A stretch of DNA of 9,454 nt from an uncultured Bacilli bacterium (GTDB lineage: Bacteria; Bacillota_I; Bacilli_A; RF39; UBA660). Both the position numbers and the translations under genes were made by a program. Below the pieces are notes generated by a model. The model did no database searches and was not told the DNA's origin. It saw nothing but the letters and a program-made list of their open reading frames with translations. The stretch spans positions 1 through 9,454 of the forward strand of contig CAKOLD010000034.1 of assembly GCA_934096015.1 (NCBI GenBank). The letters run 5' to 3'. Positions 1-5,443 of the stretch are shown piece after piece; the first letter of the stretch is position 1, and each line of letters opens with the position of its first letter.

Positions 1-1704
1 ATAAGTGTAACAAGTAAGAAATTAGAAATAACATACGCAGATGGAAATGGAGTAATATCTCCAACAGAAAAAATAGAGCCGGGATATACTGAAACAAAAA
101 CATTTAGTGTAGAAAATACTGGGGATGAGTCAGTAAGTTATAGTGTAAAACTAGATAACATAGTAAATACATTCTCAAGAACAGAGGATTGGACATATGT
201 ACTAAAAAAAGGAGATACGGAGATTAGTAGTGGGACTATAGCAAGTGGAAGTTATCAAATATTAGTTCCATCAACAAGTATAGATTCTAAAACAACTGAT
301 TCATACAGTTTGACTATAGCTTATGCTAACTTAACAGATGTAGATCAATCAATTGATATGGGTAAAGTACTAAATTTAAGAGTGAATATAGATGAAGTTA
401 AAGTAACATGGAATAATGCTGGTGAGGGAACTTTATTGCATGCAATAAAAAATGATAATACGGTTACAGCACCTTTAACAGTTCCTGGTGCAGAACCTTC
501 TAAAAGAACAATTACAGCAAATTTTGATGGTACAGAAAGTTCAATTAATTTAACTACGGCTAATCAATCTGCAATGTACTATACGTATGCTGATAGTTAT
601 GAATTGAATCAAAGTACAGGAACAGTAACTTTAATAAATCCAGTTTTAGGTAAATATAGTGATATTTATAGTAACTTAGTTGGTAAATATGTTGTAAGTT
701 ATAGCGGAAGTTCAAGTAGTACAATCGCTAATAGCACTAACATAAATAATATTTATAAAGTAACAAGTGCAAGTACGGAAACGACTGATACTTTAAAATA
801 TGTTGCAATAAAAAAAGTGGTAACAGGAACAGAAGCGATACTTGCAAGTACAGAAGATGATTATGGAACAAGTTATTACTATAGAGGTGTTGTTAATAAT
901 AACTTCGTAAACTTCTCAGGAATGTGTTGGAGAGTGGTAAGAGTCCAGGGAGATGGAAGTATTAAAATAGCCCTTGCAGATAGAGATCATGAATGTAATT
1001 CTAGTAACTATAGTATTTCTTTAACGAATTCTGCATTTTTATCAACAGATACATTTACTTATAAAGAAACTGTATCAAACACTACAGATGATTTAAAATA
1101 TGAAACAAGTGATATTAAAATAGTATTAGAAGCATGGTTAAATGGAAGAGAGTATACTGCAGGAAGTAAGACAGGTACATTTGAAAAGAAAATAGATGAT
1201 ACAAAATTAGTAGAAACAGAATGGTGTAATGATATGTCAGTATCAAGGAAAATATATTATGATGAAGTCTATAATGAAATAGAAGATGCTTCAAAGGCAG
1301 TATATACAAATTATAATTATGGAGCATATGGTAGATTAGTTACAACAAAAACAGCAACATTAAAATGTAATATGATAGGACTAGATAATACAAAATCATT
1401 AAAAGTAAAATTAAAAATAGGAACTTTAACAGCAGATGAGATTGCCTTTGCTGGAGGAAGTAATGAAGGAAGTAATTGGACTTACTATTTAAAAGATAAT
1501 GCTAACACAATATATTGGACTATGTCGCCGACTCGCTGGGACCGTGTTGGTAATGCTCGCGTTTGGTTCGTGGTCGGGTATGGCAGACTTGGCGGCGTCA
1601 GCGTCTCCAGTTCTCGTTCGGTTCGTCCGGCAGTTGTTCTAAAATCTAATGTAGAAATAACTAGTGGAGATGGAACGCAAAAAAATCCATATATAATAAA
1701 CTGA
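1..1704 (+). CDS. Large surface protein with TasA-like N-terminal domain and hypervariable C-type-lectin-like C-terminus; 5' partial
   Basis: The frame is open from base 1, so the gene enters from the left; the TTG at 310 is internal. 567 residues are visible. Residues ~1-131 look like a TasA/camelysin-type beta-sandwich, with the motifs EPGYTETKTFSVENTG and later YANLTDVDQSIDMGK. A Ser/Thr-rich linker follows. From about residue 289 comes a domain common in surface proteins of uncultured Bacillota (YYYRGVVNNNFVNFSGMCWRVV, then GDGSIKIAL, and TADEIAFAGG near 480). It ends in a formylglycine-enzyme/C-type-lectin-like tail: WTMSP, RPAVVLKS, SGDGTQKNPYIIN. Residues 509-546 are encoded by the GC-rich variable block annotated separately. 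No sortase motif or C-terminal membrane anchor is present; any signal peptide lies upstream. The likely role is a displayed ligand-binding protein, possibly assembled like a TasA fibre. Domain calls are from memory of family motifs, and the exact ligand is unknown. Confidence 0.85.
   Translation: MSVTSKKLEITYADGNGVISPTEKIEPGYTETKTFSVENTGDESVSYSVKLDNIVNTFSRTEDWTYVLKKGDTEISSGTIASGSYQILVPSTSIDSKTTDSYSLTIAYANLTDVDQSIDMGKVLNLRVNIDEVKVTWNNAGEGTLLHAIKNDNTVTAPLTVPGAEPSKRTITANFDGTESSINLTTANQSAMYYTYADSYELNQSTGTVTLINPVLGKYSDIYSNLVGKYVVSYSGSSSSTIANSTNINNIYKVTSASTETTDTLKYVAIKKVVTGTEAILASTEDDYGTSYYYRGVVNNNFVNFSGMCWRVVRVQGDGSIKIALADRDHECNSSNYSISLTNSAFLSTDTFTYKETVSNTTDDLKYETSDIKIVLEAWLNGREYTAGSKTGTFEKKIDDTKLVETEWCNDMSVSRKIYYDEVYNEIEDASKAVYTNYNYGAYGRLVTTKTATLKCNMIGLDNTKSLKVKLKIGTLTADEIAFAGGSNEGSNWTYYLKDNANTIYWTMSPTRWDRVGNARVWFVVGYGRLGGVSVSSSRSVRPAVVLKSNVEITSGDGTQKNPYIIN
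1525..1638 (+). other. Putative DGR variable repeat (VR) in the surface-protein gene
   Basis: Over these 114 bases 69 are G or C (61%) and only 10 are A (9%), whereas the flanking gene is AT-rich with A the commonest base. Of the 30 codons from 1531 to 1620, 24 end in C or T. That is what adenine-specific mutagenesis of a template rich in AAC/AAT codons would give (CGC, GAC, GTT, GGT, GGC, GTC, AGC, TCC and similar). The block lies at the extreme C-terminus, in the lectin-fold part where DGR variable residues sit, between conserved WTMSP and RPAVVLKS. Invariant-looking codons (TCG CCG before, CGT CCG GCA after) are also unusually GC-rich for this gene. The 3' end, ~1621-1638, is the likely initiation-of-mutagenic-homing zone. 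Boundaries are approximate. No template copy or reverse transcriptase is visible here, so the call rests on composition, codon pattern and position. Confidence 0.78.
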
Positions 1705-1705
1705 T

Positions 1706-1769
1706 TGACGGACACTTTTGATTTTGGCTAGGTATAACCTGGGAACGCAAGTGATAAAACTTGTCCGTT
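1706..1769 (+). other. Long stem-loop just after the surface-protein stop codon
   Basis: ACGGACA at 1708-1714 pairs with TGTCCGT at 1762-1768. After a small internal bulge, TTTTG at 1716-1720 pairs with TAAAA at 1755-1759. The enclosed ~34 bases hold a small hairpin (AGGT at 1730-1733, ACCT at 1737-1740) followed by GGGAACGCAAG. It is more GC-rich than the surrounding intergenic DNA. No clean T-tract follows (only ATTTTT about ten bases on), so it is a poor intrinsic terminator. It lies 67 bases downstream of the putative variable repeat, where DGR targets often carry an inverted repeat that aids homing, but the loop here is much longer than in the classic hairpin. It could instead be a 3'-UTR stabiliser or a small structured RNA. 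Confidence 0.5.
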
Positions 1770-1849
1770 AGTATATAATTTTTCAAGATATAAATGCGAA
1801 AATTATTAAAGTTTTAATTTTTAAAGTTTATTGCATTTTTTTGTATGAC

Positions 1850-1877
1850 AAAAAGTGTTAAATTTTATTATTTAACA
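1850..1877 (-). terminator. Intrinsic terminator for the minus-strand ORF at 1907-2224
   Basis: A perfect 8-bp inverted repeat, TGTTAAAT (1856-1863) and ATTTAACA (1870-1877), encloses a six-base loop. On the minus strand it is followed by C and five Ts (1854-1850). It begins about 30 bases past the stop of the minus-strand frame. The stem is AT-rich and therefore weak, but its orientation fits only the minus strand. Confidence 0.5.
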
Positions 1878-1906
1878 AAACTATCTAATAATAATTTATA
1901 TGTGTT

Positions 1907-2224
1907 TTATAAATACAATTGCATATTTGTTTTTATTTTGTAATTTATGTATGAATTATAACATCGTCTAAATATTGTTAGTCCTAGATATCTTATTGGT
2001 TTATGATTTTTATCATATATGAATACTTTAATGTTAGAATTAATACAAAAATAGTGACCTTTGTCATTAATATGTTTCATTATTTTTAAATTAATTATTT
2101 TAGTATTAATAGGAGAGACTAATTCGATTACTTTATTAATAGCATTAAAAATAATTTTTTCACTATTTAAAAAGAGTCCGGTAATATGATCAAATTTCTT
2201 AATTAGAATATTGCAATATTTTGT
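1907..2224 (-). pseudogene. Unrecognised 105-codon minus-strand reading frame, possibly a 5'-truncated gene remnant
   Basis: Between a TAA at 2227-2225 and the stop at 1909-1907 there are 105 codons without a stop, which is unlikely by chance in DNA this AT-rich. The translation has mixed, protein-like composition, starting TKYCNILIKKFDHITG, with later stretches MKHINDKGHYFCINSN and VFIYDKNHKPIRYLGLTIFR. The only in-frame ATG (2080-2078) would give 57 residues and has no Shine-Dalgarno upstream; no better start is visible nearer 2224. A terminator-like hairpin lies just beyond the stop on the same strand. Upstream, the terminator of the 2267-2881 gene separates it from that gene. I read it as a gene that lost its 5' end, though a short intact gene using the internal ATG is possible. 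I do not recognise the family. Confidence 0.45.
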
Positions 2225-2246
2225 TTATGTTGTAATTTTTTTTTAT

Positions 2247-2273
2247 AAAAAACTAATCATTATTGATTAGTTT
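2247..2273 (-). terminator. Terminator of the exported-protein gene, overlapping its stop codon
   Basis: AAACTAATCA (2250-2259) and TGATTAGTTT (2264-2273) form a perfect 10-bp stem with a four-base loop. On the minus strand the stem runs into a run of six Ts (2252-2247). The stop codon of the minus-strand gene (2269-2267) lies inside the stem. A T-rich run also follows on the plus side, so it may slow transcription from both directions. Confidence 0.75.
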
Positions 2274-2881
2274 AATTTTTGACTAAAGTGAATATTAGCA
2301 TTTATATTGAAGGAATTAAATTTACTTTGAAGGTTTGTATCATTTTCGTCATTCATTTTTTCAGTTTCACCTTCGTACCATTCAAAGAATACTCTGACAG
2401 TGAATTTGTTAAATTTAAAATTCTCTGTATTATTGTCATAAAGTAAAGTTCCATTTATTTTATTTTCATTTATACTATTATAATTTATTACGTCTCCTTC
2501 AACATAATTATTATCTAATATAGCATATTTAGAAATCATTAAATCAGTAAATTCTGTATTATCAATACTAAAAGTTATATCATAATCGAAGGAAACATCT
2601 ACTAAACTTGGGTCAACTTCAATGTCAAAATATCCGGTACTTGACGGAGCAATAGTGTTTGCCTTTACATTTTTGTTGTCATTGATAATTGGAACTAGTT
2701 TAAATGAAGTTTCAGTGTTGTTTAGAATGTCATTATCATTAACTAATATTTGCCATTTAGAGAATAAAGCTTCGATTTCTCCTGTAGTGTCGGCTACATA
2801 CCTAGAATAGGTATTACTCATGATGCACATTGTGAATGATAACATAATCATAACTAAAATAATTTTAACTTTCTTTTTCAT
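2267..2881 (-). CDS. Small exported TasA/SipW-type surface protein
   Basis: 204 residues. The N-terminus is a typical export signal: MKKKVK, then a hydrophobic stretch from about residue 7 to 21, then SNTYSRYVADTTGE. The pattern SRYVADTTGEIEALFSKWQILVND resembles the start of SipW-processed TasA-like and related small surface proteins of Bacillota. The rest (APSSTGYFDIEVDPS, VSFDYDITFSID, FTVRVFFEWY) has the alternating character of a beta-sandwich, with no transmembrane anchor or sortase motif at the C-terminus. Cys19 lies inside the hydrophobic stretch but does not form a good lipobox. The ATG is supported by AAAGAGGG at 2895-2888, six bases upstream, and by a promoter. It is a single-gene unit with its own terminator, convergent with the large surface-protein gene, whose N-terminal domain is of the same general type. 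The two may be co-displayed; that is inference. Exact family membership is unverified. Confidence 0.8.
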   Translation of the reverse strand: MKKKVKIILVMIMLSFTMCIMSNTYSRYVADTTGEIEALFSKWQILVNDNDILNNTETSFKLVPIINDNKNVKANTIAPSSTGYFDIEVDPSLVDVSFDYDITFSIDNTEFTDLMISKYAILDNNYVEGDVINYNSINENKINGTLLYDNNTENFKFNKFTVRVFFEWYEGETEKMNDENDTNLQSKFNSFNINANIHFSQKLN

Positions 2882-2911
2882 AATAATCCCTCTTTACTTT
2901 TCTATAATAAA

Positions 2912-2940
2912 AGTATATCTATAAAGAAAAAACTTTACAA
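2912..2940 (-). promoter_or_regulatory. Sigma-A-type promoter of the exported-protein gene
   Basis: On the minus strand TTGTAA (2940-2935) and TATACT (2917-2912) are separated by 17 bases, a good housekeeping-type match. Transcription would begin near 2905, leaving a short leader with AAAGAGGG before the ATG at 2881. Confidence 0.65.
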
Positions 2941-2986
2941 TACCAAACTGTAAAAACCAATAAAATGATTGTAAATAAATGTAAAT
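2934..2986. promoter_or_regulatory. Cluster of TGTAAA repeats at the divergent promoter region, possible operator
   Basis: TTTACA (2934-2939) and TGTAAA (2949-2954) form an inverted repeat with nine bases between. Two more copies, TGTAAAT at 2970 and 2980, are exactly 10 bases apart, one helical turn. The first arm overlaps the -35 element of the minus-strand promoter, a typical repressor position. The DNA is very AT-rich, so chance is a real alternative. Confidence 0.3.
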
Positions 2987-3015
2987 GAATAATTTTATTA
3001 GTAGTAAAATAAATA

Positions 3016-3044
3016 TTTAGTTTTTTAAGTATTAATGGTATAAT
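3016..3044 (+). promoter_or_regulatory. Probable promoter of the kinase-alaS operon
   Basis: A perfect TATAAT lies at 3039-3044, with a weak -35 (TTTAGT, 3016-3021) 17 bases upstream. The start point would fall near 3051, giving a very short leader in which GGTGG (3051-3055) is the only ribosome-binding candidate before the ATG at 3060. Confidence 0.5.
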
Positions 3045-3059
3045 TTTTTTGGTGGTTTT

Positions 3060-3605
3060 ATGAAAAAACGTTTGAAAAAGATTTTTATTTTAGGGGGAAA
3101 AGCAAGACAAGGTAAGGATACTATATGTGAATATATTCAAGATTATTATGAAAATAAGAAATGTTTATATTTGCCAAATAATTATTATATGCGTGATTAT
3201 GCTAAAAGAATAACAGGATGGAGTGGTGAAGACGCCACAAAACCTCGTGAATTATTAATTGAACTTGCTGATTTAGCAAGAAAAAATATTAATGAACATT
3301 ACTATATTGAAAGAACTTTACAAGATATAGAAATATTTTCTTATTATTTTGATATTATTATTATTTCTGATGCTAGATTTCCTTATGAAATGACATTACC
3401 TAAGGAAAGGTTTAAAAACGTAATAACGATTATGGTAAAAAGACCAAATTATGAAAGTTCTTTAACAAATGGTATTAAACTTCATGAAACTGAAACAAGT
3501 TTAAATGATTTTAAAGATTATGATTATGAAATAATAAATGATGGAAACTTAGAGGATTTAAAGGTTAAGACTTTTAAATTACTTGATGAGATAGAGGAGA
3601 GATAA
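3060..3605 (+). CDS. Deoxynucleoside-monophosphate-kinase-like P-loop kinase
   Basis: 181 residues. Residues 8-21 form a beta strand and a P-loop of the variant type G-x4-GKD-T (GGKARQGKDT), as in phage T4-type dNMP kinases and related phosphomevalonate-kinase-like folds. A second conserved block, IIIISDARFPYE (99-110), matches the D-x-R-F-P-x-E motif of that family. HETETSL (142-148) fits the position of the lid/substrate histidine motif. The expected role is phosphorylation of a (deoxy)nucleoside monophosphate in the cytosol. Substrate cannot be told from sequence, and a different small acceptor is possible. ATG at 3060 follows a weak GGTGG. The stop lies one base before alaS and the alaS Shine-Dalgarno is inside this gene, so the two are probably translated as a coupled pair. 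The length is shorter than phage dNMP kinases as I recall them. Confidence 0.7.
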   Translation: MKKRLKKIFILGGKARQGKDTICEYIQDYYENKKCLYLPNNYYMRDYAKRITGWSGEDATKPRELLIELADLARKNINEHYYIERTLQDIEIFSYYFDIIIISDARFPYEMTLPKERFKNVITIMVKRPNYESSLTNGIKLHETETSLNDFKDYDYEIINDGNLEDLKVKTFKLLDEIEER

Positions 3606-3606
3606 A

Positions 3607-5355
3607 ATGAATTTAAAGGATTTATATATTGATTTTTTTAAGAAAAAGGGACATGTTCAAATTCCAAGTGCTCCAGTTGTTCCGGAAAATGATCCTTCAG
3701 TATTATTTAATACTGCAGGCATGCAACCTTTGATTCCTTATTTACTTGGACAAAAACATCCTTATGGGACAAGGCTTGTAGATTATCAAAAGTGTATTAG
3801 AACTAATGATTTAGAAGAAATTGGGGATTCTTATCATCATACTTTTTTTGAAATGTTAGGTAATTGGTCACTTGGTGATTATTTTAAGAAGGAAGCTTTG
3901 TCTTGGAGTTTTGAATTTTTAACTGAAGTTTTAAATATTCCGGTTGAAAGAATCGGGGTAACAGTATTTAAGGGAAATGATTTAATTGCTAAAGATGAAG
4001 AGGCTTATAATATTTGGAAATCTTTAGGAATTAGCGAAAATCATATTGCTTTAACTGAAGAAGATAATTTTTGGATTGCCGGAGAAACTGGTCCATGTGG
4101 TCCAGATAGTGAAATGTATTATTTTAGAAGCGATGATGAAATTCCAGAAATATTCGATCCTGAAGATGAAAGATGGGTGGAAATCTGGAATGATGTATTT
4201 ATGCAATACAATAAAGCTGAAGATGGTACTGTAACAGAACTTCCTCATAAGAATGTAGATACAGGGATGGGGTATGAAAGAGTAGTTGCTGTGTTAGAAG
4301 GTGTTAAAGATAATTACGCTTCAAGTGTTTGGAAGGACATTATAAAAGTTATAGAAAATATTTCTAAGAAAACATATCAAGGTAATGAAAAAAGCATGAG
4401 AATAATTGCTGATCATATTAGAACTAGTGTTTTTATAGCAGGAGATCCTGCTGGAATAAAACCTAGCAATACCGATCAAGGTTATATTTTGAGAAGACTT
4501 ATAAGACGTGCAATTAGACATGCGAAAGGTTTAGGCATAGACATTAATTCTGATTGGGAAAAAGAATTAGCAAAAGTAATAATTAATCAATATAAGAAAT
4601 ATTATAATGAACTTGTTACAAATGAGACAGTAATTTTGGATGTTTTATCTAATGAGAAAAATAAATTTAATAGAACTTTAGAAAAAGGTTTAAAAGAATT
4701 TGAAAAAATGACTGCTAATTTAACTGATAATAATTTGGATAAAGATAAAGCATTTAAGTTATATGATACATATGGTTTTCCAATAGAACTTACTTGTGAG
4801 TTAGCAAGTGAAAAAAATATTGTTGTGGATACTGAAGGTTTTAAAGAAAAATTTAAAGCTCATCAGGAATTATCTCGTGCTGGTTCAAAGGAAAAATTTA
4901 AGGGTGGTTTAGCATCAACTGGTGAGATTGAAATTAAATATCATACAGCAACTCATTTACTTAATGCTGCTTTAAAACAAGTAGTTGGTTCTTTTGTTCA
5001 TCAGAAGGGTTCTAATATAACTAGTGAAAGAATGCGTTTTGATTTTTCTTGTGATCATAAATTGACTGATGAAGAGAAGAAAAAAACAGAAGATTTAGTA
5101 AATAAATGGATTAGTGAAGGACTGCCGGTAACGGTTAAGGAAATGTCAAAAGAAGATGCTATTAAAAGTGGAGCTGAATGTATGTTTATAGAAAAATATC
5201 CAGATATTGTTACAGTATACTCAATTGGTGATGTGTCTCATGAGTTGTGTGGAGGGCCACATGTTAAAAATACAAAAGAAATTGGTAAGTTTAAAATAAA
5301 AAAAGAAGAAGCGAGTAGTGCAGGAGTTAGAAGAATAAAAGCAATTATTGAATAA
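3607..5355 (+). CDS. alaS: Compact alanyl-tRNA synthetase
   Basis: 582 residues, against about 875 for usual bacterial AlaRS. It attaches alanine to tRNA-Ala. The class II catalytic core is clear: NTAGMQPLIPYL (35-46), motif 2 RTNDLEEIGDSYHHTFFEML (65-84), the ETGPCGPDSEMYY block (160-172), NVDTGMGYERV (216-226), and motif 3-like GYILRRLIRRAIRHA (292-306). LYDTYGFP (385-392) ends the tRNA-binding part. The editing core follows soon after, with both metal-ligand pairs kept: HTATH (446-450) and CGGPH (548-552), plus SSAGVRRIKA at the end. Missing are roughly 100 residues of the spacer barrel normally before HTATH, and the whole C-terminal coiled coil plus C-Ala domain. The reading frame is clean and ends naturally, so this is a reduced form, not a break. 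The CGGPH variant (usually CGGTH) and the layout recall short AlaRS proteins of candidate-phyla bacteria, from memory. The start is fixed by GGAG at 3596-3599. Confidence 0.95.
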   Translation: MNLKDLYIDFFKKKGHVQIPSAPVVPENDPSVLFNTAGMQPLIPYLLGQKHPYGTRLVDYQKCIRTNDLEEIGDSYHHTFFEMLGNWSLGDYFKKEALSWSFEFLTEVLNIPVERIGVTVFKGNDLIAKDEEAYNIWKSLGISENHIALTEEDNFWIAGETGPCGPDSEMYYFRSDDEIPEIFDPEDERWVEIWNDVFMQYNKAEDGTVTELPHKNVDTGMGYERVVAVLEGVKDNYASSVWKDIIKVIENISKKTYQGNEKSMRIIADHIRTSVFIAGDPAGIKPSNTDQGYILRRLIRRAIRHAKGLGIDINSDWEKELAKVIINQYKKYYNELVTNETVILDVLSNEKNKFNRTLEKGLKEFEKMTANLTDNNLDKDKAFKLYDTYGFPIELTCELASEKNIVVDTEGFKEKFKAHQELSRAGSKEKFKGGLASTGEIEIKYHTATHLLNAALKQVVGSFVHQKGSNITSERMRFDFSCDHKLTDEEKKKTEDLVNKWISEGLPVTVKEMSKEDAIKSGAECMFIEKYPDIVTVYSIGDVSHELCGGPHVKNTKEIGKFKIKKEEASSAGVRRIKAIIE

Positions 5356-5376
5356 TTGAAAAAAATATGTTATTAT
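5348..5376 (+). promoter_or_regulatory. Possible promoter for miaA at the end of alaS
   Basis: TTGAAT (5348-5353) and TATTAT (5371-5376) are 17 bases apart; the -35 overlaps the alaS stop codon. Transcription would start near 5383, just before the terminator hairpin at 5391-5420, so a transcript from here must read through that hairpin to reach miaA. Confidence 0.4.
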
Positions 5377-5390
5377 CTACTTAAAGAAGG

Positions 5391-5420
5391 AAAGGGCATA
5401 GATTATATGTGCCTTTTTTT
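5391..5420 (+). terminator. Intrinsic terminator after alaS, in the miaA leader
   Basis: AAAGGGCATA (5391-5400) pairs with TATGTGCCTTT (5406-5416), with one bulged base and one G-U pair, followed by a run of seven Ts ending at 5420. It ends the kinase-alaS unit. As a miaA promoter appears to lie upstream of it, it may also act as an attenuator. Confidence 0.7.
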
Positions 5421-5443
5421 GTCCTAAACAGAGGGGTGATTAA

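Noticed and set aside
310..312. TTG as start of the surface-protein gene
   Set aside because: The same frame is open to base 1 and encodes matching TasA-like sequence, and no ribosome-binding site precedes the TTG; the gene is simply cut by the window.
1115..1327. Minus-strand frame inside the surface-protein gene, and similar opposite-strand frames at 1485-1715, 4051-4248, 4321-4521, 6146-6370 and 6975-7181
   Set aside because: They lie opposite well-supported genes, have low-complexity or unusual composition, and lack ribosome-binding sites.
1525..1638. GC-rich block as assembly chimera or simple horizontal transfer
   Set aside because: The frame and the fold motifs continue smoothly through both edges, and the deviation is adenine loss concentrated in NNY codons, which suits targeted mutagenesis better.
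1672..1750. Direct repeat GGAACGCAA at 1672-1680 and 1742-1750
   Set aside because: Only nine bases, one copy coding and one not, with no similarity around them; too short to call an attachment site or duplication.
1721..1760. Resemblance of GGGAACGCAAG and TAGGTA to cyclic-di-GMP-I riboswitch motifs
   Set aside because: The motifs occur in the wrong order and spacing, and the element lies after a gene rather than before one.
2622..2810. Plus-strand 62-codon frame inside the exported-protein gene
   Set aside because: Shadow of a gene with promoter, ribosome-binding site and export signal on the other strand.
2821..2826. Cys19 of the exported protein as a lipobox
   Set aside because: The residues before it do not give the usual L-x-[AGS]-C pattern and it sits inside the hydrophobic stretch.
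3607..5355. alaS as a truncated pseudogene
   Set aside because: It ends on the normal editing-core terminus with all key motifs intact, is followed by a terminator, and the missing parts are whole domains.
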